DNA of 37,673 nt from Hydrocarboniphaga sp. (GTDB lineage: Bacteria; Pseudomonadota; Gammaproteobacteria; Nevskiales; Nevskiaceae). Below, in pieces: positions 1-8,098 of the stretch (the first letter of the stretch is position 1; every line of letters begins with the position of its first letter). The notes below the pieces were generated by a model. It did not search any database and was not told where the DNA came from. It saw nothing but the letters and a program-made list of their open reading frames with translations. The stretch is from assembly GCF_028291725.1 (NCBI RefSeq), contig NZ_JAQGNT010000108.1, positions 1 to 37,673 on the forward strand, read 5' to 3'. Both the position numbers and the translations under genes were made by a program.

Positions 1-64
1 GGAGCGGTCCTTGACCGCGATTGGCCCGCCAAGGTCTCAATCGCGGTCAAGGACCGCTCCTACA
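1..64. repeat. GTAG-REP pair, family A (GTCC subtype)
   Basis: Two inverted copies of GGAGCGGTCCTTGACCGCG face each other around a short centre, and the left copy lacks its GTA because the window begins there. Each half can itself fold (GCGGTC, loop CTT, GACCGC). The pair lies just upstream of the short-chain dehydrogenase gene. The GTAG head plus hairpin is the hallmark of REP sequences mobilised by RAYT transposases; no RAYT gene is present in the window. Confidence 0.9.
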
Positions 65-127
65 AGTCAGCACATGGCCCGTGCCCAGGCGCACAATCGG
101 CCGATGTGCACAGGAGAGGAGTCCACA

Positions 128-967
128 ATGAAAGACTTCAAAAACAAAGTCGCCGCAATCACCGGCGCCAGCTCCGGCATCGGCCGCGCACTGGCGGTCG
201 ATCTTGCCAAGCGCGGCTGCAATCTGGCGCTGGCCAGCAACTCCAACGTGGCCGGTCTGGCTGAAACCGTTGCGATGGCGACCGACCTCGGCGTCAAGGT
301 CACATCACAGAAAGTCGACGTCGCCAACCGCAAGCAGATGCAGTCCTGGGCATCGAAAGTCATGCGCGAACACGGCCAGGTGAATCTGATCGTCAACAAC
401 GCCGGCGTCGCCCACGCCGGCACCGTGCTCGGCAGCGACTATGCCGACTACGAATGGGTAATGGGCATCAATTACTGGGGCGTGGTCCATGGCACCAAGG
501 AGTTCCTGCCCCACCTGATCGCGAGCGGCGACGGCCACGTCGTCAACCTGTCGAGCGTGTTCGGCCTGTTCGCGCAACCGGCGATGAGCGCATACAACTC
601 CAGCAAGTTCGCGGTGCGCGGTTTCACCGAATCGCTGCGCCAGGAGCTCGATCTGGCCCGCAATGGCGTCAGCGCGACCTGCGTGCATCCGGGCGGCATC
701 AAGACCAACATTGCTATCAACGGCCGAATCTCGGCGAGCGTGTCCGATGTGACCGGCAGCAGCGGCGCCAACAGCCGCGACAGCTTCGAGATGCTGCTGC
801 GCACCACGCCGGAAACCGCAGCCAAAGCGATCGTCGCCGGCATCCGCCGCGATGCGCGGCGCGTGCTGATCGGCATCGACGCGCGCGCCGGTGACGGCAT
901 GCAGCGGCTGCTGCCGTCGCGTTACCAGGATCTGGTCACGGGCGCGATGCGCCTGATCAGACGCTAG
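128..967 (+). CDS. SDR family NAD(P)-dependent oxidoreductase
   Basis: This is a classical short-chain dehydrogenase/reductase of 279 residues, expected to be a cytosolic NAD(P)-dependent oxidoreductase. The nucleotide-binding motif TGASSGIG lies at residues 12-19, NNAG at 90-93, and the catalytic Ser near 142, Tyr156 and Lys160 (YNSSK) are all present. The start at 128 is preferred over an upstream in-frame ATG because AGGAGAGGAG sits about seven bases before it and homology begins right there; the upstream extension would translate a REP element. The substrate cannot be told from sequence. An inositol-phosphatase-like gene follows after 19 bases on the same strand, so the two may be co-transcribed, but no functional link is obvious. 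Confidence 0.93.
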   Translation: MKDFKNKVAAITGASSGIGRALAVDLAKRGCNLALASNSNVAGLAETVAMATDLGVKVTSQKVDVANRKQMQSWASKVMREHGQVNLIVNNAGVAHAGTVLGSDYADYEWVMGINYWGVVHGTKEFLPHLIASGDGHVVNLSSVFGLFAQPAMSAYNSSKFAVRGFTESLRQELDLARNGVSATCVHPGGIKTNIAINGRISASVSDVTGSSGANSRDSFEMLLRTTPETAAKAIVAGIRRDARRVLIGIDARAGDGMQRLLPSRYQDLVTGAMRLIRR

Positions 968-986
968 CCCTACTAGGCACTTACCA

Positions 987-1793
987 ATGCAATCCGCGCT
1001 GATCGAATCCGTCGGCCAGCTGCTGCAGCAGGCGGCAAGCGAGCTCGTATTGCCACGCTTTCGCTTGTTGAGAACCGAGGACATCTCGGAGAAATCGCCC
1101 GGCGAAATCGTCACGGTCGTCGATCGCGCGGTCGAGGCGATGCTGATCCCTGCGCTCACCGCGCTGAGGCCGGGTTCGCGCGTGGTCGGTGAAGAAGGCG
1201 TGTCGGACGATCCGGCGCTGCTGGACGGGCTCGACCAGGGCGAAGTCTGGGTCGTCGATCCCATCGACGGCACCAGCAACTTCGTTCACGGCCGCGAAGA
1301 CTTCGGCATCATGGTCGCGCTGCTGCGCGACGGCGAAGCCGTCATGGCCTGGATTCAATTTCCACTGACCGGCTCGATCGCGATTGCGGAGCGCGGTGGC
1401 GGCGCGTACTTCGATGGAGAGCGCCTGCAGTTGGCAGCACGCGATCCACAGCGGCCGACGATGCTGCGCGGCATCGTCAAGACCAGCTTCATGCCCGAGC
1501 CGATGCGCAGCACGATCGATGCGCGCGCCGAACAGCATGTGCAGCAGCGCGTCGCCGGCACGCAGAGCGCCTGCGGCGACTACGTTCTGTCGGCACGCGG
1601 CCAGCTCGACTTCTCGCTGTATTGGCGGATGCTGCCTTGGGATCACGCACCGGGAACGCTGCTGCTGACCGAGGCCGGCGGGCACGTCGCGCGGCACGAC
1701 GCCGGAGCGTATCGCGCGAGCGACGGCGGCAAGGGTCTGCTGGTCGCGCGCAGCAGGGAAATCTGGGAGCAGGCACACCGCCTGCTTTTATAA
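987..1793 (+). CDS. Inositol monophosphatase family protein
   Basis: The 268-residue product belongs to the Mg2+-dependent, Li+-sensitive phosphatase superfamily (inositol monophosphatase, CysQ, FBPase-like). Metal-binding motifs are intact: GEE at residues 68-70, DPIDGT at 91-96 and WDHAPG at 218-223 followed by the TEAGG motif. Members hydrolyse small phosphate monoesters such as myo-inositol-1-phosphate, histidinol phosphate or 3'-phosphoadenosine 5'-phosphate; which substrate applies here cannot be decided. It lies 19 bases after the SDR gene and is followed closely by a DNA glycosylase gene, all on one strand. The protein is probably cytosolic, with no signal peptide or membrane segment. 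Confidence 0.92.
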   Translation: MQSALIESVGQLLQQAASELVLPRFRLLRTEDISEKSPGEIVTVVDRAVEAMLIPALTALRPGSRVVGEEGVSDDPALLDGLDQGEVWVVDPIDGTSNFVHGREDFGIMVALLRDGEAVMAWIQFPLTGSIAIAERGGGAYFDGERLQLAARDPQRPTMLRGIVKTSFMPEPMRSTIDARAEQHVQQRVAGTQSACGDYVLSARGQLDFSLYWRMLPWDHAPGTLLLTEAGGHVARHDAGAYRASDGGKGLLVARSREIWEQAHRLLL

Positions 1794-1812
1794 CGCCATG
1801 ACATGAAGTGAC

Positions 1813-2328
1813 ATGCCGTATGTCCACAGCTTCGCCCCGATAGCCGGCGACGACGCCCGTGTGCTGATCCTGGGCTCGATGCCCGGGCGCATTTCGCTGG
1901 AACACAGGCAGTATTACGCGCACCCGCGCAACGCGTTCTGGCCGCTGATGAACGAGCTGTTCGGTGCCGGCCCGGATCTGGTTTACACCGAGCGGCTGTC
2001 GCGCTTGAAGCGACAGCGCGTTGCGCTATGGGACGTGCTGAAACTTTGCACGCGTGAAGGCAGCCTGGATTCCGCGATCGTCGAGTCGTCGATCGAGTGC
2101 AACGACTTCGCGGCGCTGTTCGCGCGCTGCCCGCAGATCACGCGGGTGTACTTCAACGGTGCCAAGGCGGAGACCACGTATCAGCGCTACGTCGCCCCGG
2201 TGCTGCAGACACCGTACATCCGCTTTCATCGGCTGCCGTCGACGAGTCCTGCGCATGCGTCGTTGAGCCATCAGGCCAAGCTGAGCGCCTGGAAGGTGAT
2301 AACGGATGCTTCGAGACTGGAACTGTAG
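1813..2328 (+). CDS. DNA-deoxyinosine glycosylase (UDG family 6, HDG)
   Basis: The 171-residue protein has the uracil-DNA-glycosylase fold signature of family 6 (hypoxanthine-DNA glycosylase): LGSMPG near residues 20-25, then SLEHRQYYAHPRNAFW, and the late LPSTSPAH motif. Family members excise deoxyinosine, the product of adenine deamination, and start base-excision repair. Length is normal for the family. The stop codon TAG (2326-2328) is part of the GTAG head of the following REP element, so the last residues may have been set by the repeat insertion. It sits 19 bases after the phosphatase gene and converges on the PhoD-like gene. Confidence 0.88.
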   Translation: MPYVHSFAPIAGDDARVLILGSMPGRISLEHRQYYAHPRNAFWPLMNELFGAGPDLVYTERLSRLKRQRVALWDVLKLCTREGSLDSAIVESSIECNDFAALFARCPQITRVYFNGAKAETTYQRYVAPVLQTPYIRFHRLPSTSPAHASLSHQAKLSAWKVITDASRLEL

Positions 2329-2392
2329 GAGCGGTCCTTGACCGCGGTTGTGATCTTGATGGCCTCAATCGCGGTCAAGGACCGCTCCTACA
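2325..2392. repeat. GTAG-REP pair, family A (GTCC subtype), head-to-head
   Basis: Two inverted copies of GTAGGAGCGGTCCTTGACCGCG are separated by a short non-conserved centre. The left GTAG donates the stop codon of the glycosylase gene. The element fills the convergent junction between the glycosylase and PhoD-like genes, where it could form a stem-loop in both transcripts. Confidence 0.93.
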
Positions 2393-2404
2393 GGTGCCTC
2401 CGGA

Positions 2405-4021
2405 TTATCCCAGCTCCGGCTCCAGCGACTTCGTATAAACCACTGCACCGCTGCTGTCCTTGAACGCCATCGTCAGCTCGCGCGTGCGGCGATCGATGTC
2501 GATCTGGCCGAAGAACTGGTAGTTCGCGCTCGGCGGCAGATTGCTCTGCCCGGTCGGCGGCACTTTCTGGAATTTCAGCTGCGGACCAAAAGTATTGTCG
2601 AGCACGTTCGGGCCGAAAGTGCCGGCATGCAGCGGGCCGGCGACGAATTCCCAGAACGGGGCGAAGTCCTGGAACTGCGCCTGGTCCGGGTTGTAGTGGT
2701 GCGCCGCGCAGTAATGCACGTCGGCGGTCAGCCAAACGGTGTTGCGGATGCCGGAGCGCTTGATGAAGCGCAGGATGTCGGCGATCTCGAACTCGCGGCC
2801 CAGCACCGTGCCATCGCCGTTGGAGCTGTTCTCGAAGCGCGCGCGTCCCTGCGCATCGGTGCCGTCCGGCACCTGAAGGCCGAGCGGCATGTCGGCCGCG
2901 ATGATCTTCCAGGTCGCGGTCGATTTCAGCAGCTGCTGCTTCAGCCAGGCGATCTGCTGCTTGCCCATATAGACGGTATCGGCGTTCGGCTCGGTCTGAA
3001 GGTTGTAGGTGTTGGGTCCGCGATACGAGCGCATGTCGAGCACGAACACATCGAGTGATTCGCCGTAGGGAATCTTGCGATAGACGCGCTCGGACTCGGT
3101 CTGATCGTGATAGCGCATCGGCGAGTAGTCCAGAAACGCTTTCGTCGAGTTGCCGACCAGGGTCTGGATGCGCTTTTCGGTGTAGCGCGCATCGGTCGAC
3201 AGATCCTTGCCCGGCGACCAGTTGTTCAGGGTTTCGTGATCGTCCCACTGCCAGATCTGCGGCACCTGCGAATTGAAGCGGCGCACGTTGTCGTCGTAGA
3301 GGTTGTACAGATACGCGCGGTGATATTCCTGCAGCGTTTCGGCGACCTTGGTCTTCTCCGGCACCACGTCGAGGAACGCGTTGCGCCAGGTACCGCCGTC
3401 CGGCAGCGCCACCGTCTCCGCCATCACGCCGTCGGCGTAGATCGTGTCGCCGGAATGCAGAAAGAAATCCGGATCAACCGCGCGCATCGCCTCGTAGCAG
3501 CGCATGCCGCCGTCGTCCGGATTGATGCCCCAGCCCTGGCCACAGGTATCGCCGCCCCAGACGAAGCGCACACCGCGATCGCCAATGCCGCGCGTGCGGA
3601 AGCTGCCGAGCACCGGCTCGCTCATCGCGCCTTCGCTGTCCAGCGCTTCGAACGTCGTGCGCAGATAGATCTCGCGGCCCGGCGGCAGGCCGCTGAGATC
3701 GACGCGCGCGGTGAAATCCGAGGTCTCCAGCGCGTGCACGCCACCGATGCGCCGCGTGGTCGAAAAGTTCGGATCCAGCGACCACTCGACATGCAAGCGC
3801 GACGCGCGATCAGCGCGGCTCCAGATCATCGCGCGATCCTCACACAGGTCGCCGATCTGCAGGCCCCAGGACGCGATCGGCCGATCGGCCTCGGAGGTGA
3901 CGACAGCCGGCGCCTGCCGCGCCAGCAAAATACCCGGCAGACCGCCGAGCATCAGGCCACCGGCAGCACCGGCGGAAGTTTTCAGAAAGCGGCGACGCGA
4001 CGACTCATGCTGCTGGGACAT
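2405..4021 (-). CDS. phoD: PhoD-like alkaline phosphatase, Tat-exported
   Basis: The 538-residue protein is a PhoD-type metallophosphatase that hydrolyses phosphomonoesters or diesters in the periplasm. The N-terminus has a twin-arginine signal (SRRRFLK at residues 8-14) followed by a hydrophobic Gly/Ala/Leu stretch, consistent with export after cofactor loading. An N-terminal beta-sandwich-like domain (about 45-145) precedes the catalytic domain, in which GGDTC (about 156-160), HSGDTIYADG, WDDHE and LTADVHY supply the expected metal ligands. The start is supported by AGGAGACAAGG just upstream. It is flanked on both sides by REP pairs and looks monocistronic. PhoD enzymes are often phosphate-starvation induced; no clear Pho box was identified. 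Confidence 0.9.
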   Translation of the reverse strand: MSQQHESSRRRFLKTSAGAAGGLMLGGLPGILLARQAPAVVTSEADRPIASWGLQIGDLCEDRAMIWSRADRASRLHVEWSLDPNFSTTRRIGGVHALETSDFTARVDLSGLPPGREIYLRTTFEALDSEGAMSEPVLGSFRTRGIGDRGVRFVWGGDTCGQGWGINPDDGGMRCYEAMRAVDPDFFLHSGDTIYADGVMAETVALPDGGTWRNAFLDVVPEKTKVAETLQEYHRAYLYNLYDDNVRRFNSQVPQIWQWDDHETLNNWSPGKDLSTDARYTEKRIQTLVGNSTKAFLDYSPMRYHDQTESERVYRKIPYGESLDVFVLDMRSYRGPNTYNLQTEPNADTVYMGKQQIAWLKQQLLKSTATWKIIAADMPLGLQVPDGTDAQGRARFENSSNGDGTVLGREFEIADILRFIKRSGIRNTVWLTADVHYCAAHHYNPDQAQFQDFAPFWEFVAGPLHAGTFGPNVLDNTFGPQLKFQKVPPTGQSNLPPSANYQFFGQIDIDRRTRELTMAFKDSSGAVVYTKSLEPELG

Positions 4022-4115
4022 GTCCTTGTCTCCTGGCTGAGAATGAAAGTGCCGGGAGCCTAGGGCTTGGATGTTAAAGCAGCGTTGCAGATCAAAACGC
4101 TCTACGCGGCTGCCC

Positions 4116-4185
4116 TGTAGGAGCGGACCTTGTCCGCGATTGAGGCCCTGAAGAGCGCAATCGCGGACAAGGTCCGCTCCTACAG
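4116..4185. repeat. GTAG-REP pair, family A (GACC subtype), head-to-head
   Basis: Inverted copies of GTAGGAGCGGACCTTGTCCGCG form this locus. Relative to the copies at 1 and 2325, the T and A that pair in the small stem are swapped together (GGTC/GACC becomes GGAC/GTCC), and both halves carry the same swap. It lies between the PhoD-like gene and the acyl-CoA dehydrogenase. Confidence 0.93.
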
Positions 4186-4225
4186 TTCCGGTAGTCGAGG
4201 TCTGCTACGTGTCAACAAGCAAGGC

Positions 4226-6013
4226 TCAGAACAACGCCGCATCCAGACTCATCAGCACGTCCGACCCACCACGCGCCTGACGGATATAGCCCGCGGTTTC
4301 CGGCAGCAGCTTGGCGAAGTAGAAGCGCGCGGTGGCGAGCTTGGCGATGTAGAAGCCATCGCCGGAAGCCTGCTTGTCGAGCGCGATCTTCGCCATCTGC
4401 GCCCAGAAATATGAGTACACCATGTGGCCGACGACGCGCAGGTACGGCGTGGCGGCTGCGGTGGCCTCCTCCGGATTGGTCATCGCCTTGGCCGCGATTT
4501 CGCCGGTCAGCTTGGTGGCCTTGTCGCCGATGTCCATCAGCGGCTCGATGAACTCCTTCATCGCATCAATGCCCTGGTTTTCGACGACGAACTGCTGAAT
4601 CAGCTTGCCGAATTTCTTCAGCTTGGCGCCGCCGTCGGCCAGCACCTTGCGCGCGAGCAGGTCCAGCGCCTGGATCGAGTTGGTGCCCTCGTAGATCATG
4701 TTGATGCGGGCATCGCGGACGTACTGCTCCATGCCCCATTCCTTGATGAATCCGTGGCCGCCGAAGCATTGCAGCGCGAGGTTGGTGGTCTCCCAAGTGT
4801 TGTCGCTGACGAAGGCTTTGACGATCGGCGTCAGCAGCGCGACGAGATCGGCGGAATCCTTGCGTACCTGCTCATCGGAATGGCTCAGCTCGCGGTCGAT
4901 GTTCAGCGCCAGCCAGTACGAGAACGCGCGGCCTGCTTCGGTGTAGGCCTTCTGCGTGAACAGCATGCGGCGCACGTCGGCGTGCACGATGATCGGATCG
5001 GCCGGCTTGCCCTGGTTGACCGGGCCCTTGGCGGCGCGGAACTGGATGCGGTCCTTGGCGTAGGCCAGCGAGTTCTGCAGCGCCACTTCGGACAGGCCCA
5101 GCGACTGCATGCCGACGCCGAGACGCGCGCCGTTCATCATCACGAACATCGCGTTGAGGCCGCGGTTCGGCTCGCCGACCAGCCAGCCCCTGGCGCCGTC
5201 GAGGTTGATCACCGCGGTGGCGTTGCCGTGGATGCCCATCTTGTGTTCGATCGACTGGCACTTGACCGGGTTGCGCTCGCCCGGCTTGCCTTCGGCGTTC
5301 GGCAGGAACTTGGGCACGATGAACAGCGAGATGCCCTTGGTGCCTTCCGGCGCGCCCGGCAGGCGCGCCAGCACCAGATGGATGATGTTTTCGGACAGGT
5401 CGTGTTCGCCGGAGCTGATGAAGATCTTGGTGCCGGAAATCAGATAGGAGCCGTCACCGACCGGCTCGGCCTTGCTGCGCAGGATGCCGAGGTCGGAGCC
5501 GCAATGCGGCTCGGTCAGGCACATCGTGCCGGTCCATTCGCCCGAGGTCAGCTTCGGCAGATAGAGCTTCTTCTGATCCGGCGTGCCGTGCGCATGCAGC
5601 GCCTCGTAGGCGCCATGCGTGAGGCCCGGGTACATGGTCCAGGCCTGGTTGGCCGAATTCAGCATTTCGTAGAACGCATTGTTGACCAGGTGCGGCAGGC
5701 CCTGGCCGCCATACTCGGTGTCGCAGGACAGCGCCGGCCAGCCGGCGTCGACGAACTGCGCGAAGGCCTGCCGGAAACCCTTGGGCGCCTTGACGACGCC
5801 GTCGCCGACGTAGGTGCAACCTTCTTCGTCGCCGCTCTGGTTGATCGGCGCGATGACCTCGGAGGCGAACTTGGCGCCTTCTTCCAGGATCGAGTTGATG
5901 GTGTCGGCGTCGACGTCGGCATGCGCCGGCAGGCTCTTCAGTTCCTGCTCGACATTGAGCAGCTCGTGCAGCACGAACTGCATGTCGCGCAGCGGGGCGT
6001 TATAGCTAGGCAT
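4226..6013 (-). CDS. Acyl-CoA dehydrogenase with C-terminal extension domain
   Basis: The product of 595 residues is a FAD-dependent acyl-CoA dehydrogenase of the long bacterial subgroup that carries an extra C-terminal domain, the group that includes DmdC-type (3-methylthiopropanoyl-CoA) enzymes. The FAD/substrate motif MCLTEPHCGSDLG lies near residue 165-178 and the catalytic-base region YEGTNSIQALDLLARK places the glutamate at about 442. The start at 6013 (MPSYNAPL) is chosen because the family begins there and TGGAG precedes it; an in-frame start 52 codons upstream has no homology. It should oxidise acyl-CoA to 2-enoyl-CoA and pass electrons to ETF, but chain-length specificity is unknown. 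It lies downstream of the PilZ gene on the same strand. Confidence 0.93.
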   Translation of the reverse strand: MPSYNAPLRDMQFVLHELLNVEQELKSLPAHADVDADTINSILEEGAKFASEVIAPINQSGDEEGCTYVGDGVVKAPKGFRQAFAQFVDAGWPALSCDTEYGGQGLPHLVNNAFYEMLNSANQAWTMYPGLTHGAYEALHAHGTPDQKKLYLPKLTSGEWTGTMCLTEPHCGSDLGILRSKAEPVGDGSYLISGTKIFISSGEHDLSENIIHLVLARLPGAPEGTKGISLFIVPKFLPNAEGKPGERNPVKCQSIEHKMGIHGNATAVINLDGARGWLVGEPNRGLNAMFVMMNGARLGVGMQSLGLSEVALQNSLAYAKDRIQFRAAKGPVNQGKPADPIIVHADVRRMLFTQKAYTEAGRAFSYWLALNIDRELSHSDEQVRKDSADLVALLTPIVKAFVSDNTWETTNLALQCFGGHGFIKEWGMEQYVRDARINMIYEGTNSIQALDLLARKVLADGGAKLKKFGKLIQQFVVENQGIDAMKEFIEPLMDIGDKATKLTGEIAAKAMTNPEEATAAATPYLRVVGHMVYSYFWAQMAKIALDKQASGDGFYIAKLATARFYFAKLLPETAGYIRQARGGSDVLMSLDAALF

Positions 6014-6199
6014 ACGGAAACTCCAGCAATCGGATGGCTTGATAGGGAAGGAAATTTTGTCCGCATAGCGTAGCCGATACGGGTGCGTATGGGACTGGCC
6101 GGAGGGACAGAAGTGGCGAGCGGCGCGCGTGAACGCAGCCGGTGTCATCGCATGATGAGGCGGCGCCACCGGGTCATGCGTCGCTCGCCCGACGGAACG

Positions 6200-6874
6200 T
6201 TAGGAACGCGCGTCGGCCCCAAGCAACTGTTCGTAGACGTAGGCACGCAACACCAGCTCCTGCGTCGGCTCCATATCGGTGAACTCGATGCCGTACCGAT
6301 AGCGCTTGGCGGCGGGGTCGTCCTCGTAGACGATACGGATGAATCCCTCGACCACGGCGCCCTGCTCCGCCATGCGCTCGATCGGAAATTGCAGCGTCAG
6401 CCGCAGCCGCTCGCCCACGTCTCCCAGGCTCTGCTCGGCCTGGAGCATCGCGCCGGTGGCGCTTGCGTCGGACAACAGAATCTGCTGCGGTGTACCCCAG
6501 TGTTCGCCGACGCCGTCGCCGGTGCGCTGCACCTGCCCGCTCAACTGCACGTTGACGCGCCGCGCACTGCGCAACAACACCTGCTCGTGCTCATCGGGAT
6601 AGCTCAGGTGCAGATACGGATAAGGCTGGATATTCGACTTCAGCGTGCGGCTGGTGAAGGCCAGCGCACGGTCCTTGCTGAAGCAGCGCACCACGAACTC
6701 CTGGCCGACGCGCACCAGCCGGGCAGCGCCGTTTTGCATCGGCGTGGTCACCAGAATGCTGACGCCGGGGATCTGCCCGATCACCCGGGCCGAGTAGCGC
6801 ATTGCGCTGTCTTCGCTGGCGAACTGCAGTTGCGCCACGCTGTCGGCCTGCAGTTCGAGAGGCTTGGTGATCAT
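6200..6874 (-). CDS. YcgR-like PilZ domain protein (c-di-GMP receptor)
   Basis: The 224-residue protein has an N-terminal YcgR-like beta-barrel region (about 1-105) and a C-terminal PilZ domain. The c-di-GMP binding signature is present as R-S-A-R-R (RxxxR) followed about 40 residues later by DASATG (D-x-S-x-x-G). YcgR proteins bind cyclic di-GMP and brake the flagellar motor; this one may do that or control another envelope function. The start at 6874 is preferred over one 20 codons upstream because AGGA lies eight bases before it and homology begins there. No flagellar genes are in the window, so the target is unproven. Confidence 0.85.
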   Translation of the reverse strand: MITKPLELQADSVAQLQFASEDSAMRYSARVIGQIPGVSILVTTPMQNGAARLVRVGQEFVVRCFSKDRALAFTSRTLKSNIQPYPYLHLSYPDEHEQVLLRSARRVNVQLSGQVQRTGDGVGEHWGTPQQILLSDASATGAMLQAEQSLGDVGERLRLTLQFPIERMAEQGAVVEGFIRIVYEDDPAAKRYRYGIEFTDMEPTQELVLRAYVYEQLLGADARS

Positions 6875-7060
6875 GCGGCGTATCCTGCACGGAAGCCGGT
6901 GATCAGTCGAATCCTTCAGACCGGCGCACAGCACCAGCGCGCCGCGCGCGGCCGGCGCTGTCTCGCCGGATCGGCCAGCCTTACACCCACGAAGCCTGGC
7001 GCGGCCGGATCAGGGCCAGTGCCGGAATCGCGGCCTCGCTCGGCAGGCTGTCGCCGCCTG

Positions 7061-7325
7061 TTACGCAGGGTCTGGCTCAAAAATCATACTGGCTTTGCCG
7101 AGATCCTCCAGCGGCACTGCCTCGACCCGTTCGGCCAGTTGATACCGTTTGCTGCCCGGATAGATGATCGCAACGCGCGCCAGGCCCAGATCCTCAAAAG
7201 CGATGCGGATCGAAGATGCGCGGCGCATCGCTACGCTTGCATTCCACACCCAGCAGTTGATCGCCGCGGCGCAGGATCAGGTCGATTTCCGCGCCCTGAT
7301 ACGTCGCCCAAAAAATGAGGAGCGC
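7061..7325 (-). pseudogene. Remnant of DUF4143-type ATP-binding protein (C-terminus, frameshifted)
   Basis: On the minus strand two overlapping frames together spell the C-terminal end of an AAA-type ATPase with a DUF4143 domain. The first frame reads FWATYQGAEIDLILRRGD then LLGVECKRSDAPR and stops; a different frame continues with SIRIAFEDLGLARVAIIYPG and RYQLAERVEAVPLEDL up to a stop at 7061. The break lies near 7205-7220. Everything upstream, including the P-loop ATPase half, is missing, and the neighbouring Mpo1-like gene occupies that space. The remaining 6875-7060 and 7326-7458 hold no recognisable gene; the 584-base interval is therefore a decayed region. The family assignment is from recalled family sequence. 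Confidence 0.75.
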
Positions 7326-7458
7326 GCCCACCTCTGAACTACTGCATCCGGCCGACCTCCGCTGCGACGACGACCTAGCTTTGAGCCGTAAATACCATCG
7401 TCCCTCGCCGCCGCGGTTGACGACAATGCCGGCCAAGATCCATGCACCATGGAGCAGC

Positions 7459-7926
7459 ATGAAGACGGTCGAGCAATGGTTGGGCGAGTATTCCAGCTCG
7501 CACCGCAACCTGAAGAACAAGACGCTGCACTGGATCTGCGTACCGCAGATCGTGTTCGCGGTTTTTCTGGCGCTGAAGTGCATTCCGCTCGGCAGCGCTC
7601 TGGTGAATGCCGAGAGCGTGGTCATCGCGCTGTCGCTCGCCTACTACCTTCGGCTGTCGTGGCGACTGACGGTTGGCCTGGCGCTGGTCTACGTGCCGAT
7701 GTACCTGGTCACGGTGCTGCTGCAGCAACTCGCGGGGCCGTACACGATCTGGATCGCAGCGGCGATTTTCATCGAGGCCTGGATCGGGCAGTTCATCGGC
7801 CATCACTACGAGGGCTCGCGGCCGTCGTTCTTCAAGGATCTTCAGTTCCTGATGATCGGCCCGCTGTGGCTGATGTCGTTCCTGTATCAGAAGTGGGATA
7901 TCCCGCTGGCAGCGAAGACCGCTTAG
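7459..7926 (+). CDS. Mpo1-like (DUF962/YGL010w) membrane protein
   Basis: The 155-residue membrane protein matches the DUF962 family, whose yeast member Mpo1 is an Fe2+-dependent dioxygenase that shortens 2-hydroxy fatty acids. Conserved features are the N-terminal SSHRN...LHWICVP segment (His within the first 30 residues) and the late IGHHYEGSRPSFFKDLQFLMIGPLW segment, which supply the family's conserved histidines. About four hydrophobic segments lie between and after them. ATG at 7459 fits the family start, with GGAG just four bases upstream; ATG 7426 is a possible alternative adding 11 residues. The stop codon TAG is at the left edge of a 162-bp hairpin element. Confidence 0.85.
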   Translation: MKTVEQWLGEYSSSHRNLKNKTLHWICVPQIVFAVFLALKCIPLGSALVNAESVVIALSLAYYLRLSWRLTVGLALVYVPMYLVTVLLQQLAGPYTIWIAAAIFIEAWIGQFIGHHYEGSRPSFFKDLQFLMIGPLWLMSFLYQKWDIPLAAKTA

Positions 7927-8087
7927 TGCCTCGGTTCCCAAGTACGGTCACGAAGGCGCATGCGGAGTTTTGCGACTGGCAAGGCGCGACGACGAGGCAT
8001 AGCCCCGCTATGGCGAGGAGTCGCAACGCCGCCAGGCGCGAAAATCCGCCGCCGCGGATTCGTGACCGTACTTGGGAAACGAGGCAC
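7926..8087. repeat. 162-bp imperfect hairpin, MITE-like, flanked by TTA
   Basis: The ends are GTGCCTCG and CGAGGCAC, followed inward by a second pair of arms (left 7935-7954, right 8059-8078) that match TTCCCAAGTACGGTCACGAA and its reverse complement. The interior continues to pair imperfectly down to a small loop near 8005-8015 (GGCATAGC/GCTATGGC). TTA occurs directly outside both ends (7923-7925 and 8088-8090), as would a 3-bp target duplication. No open reading frame of note lies inside. It separates the Mpo1-like gene from the reductase gene that follows. Confidence 0.75.
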
Positions 8088-8098
8088 TTAGGCGGGCG

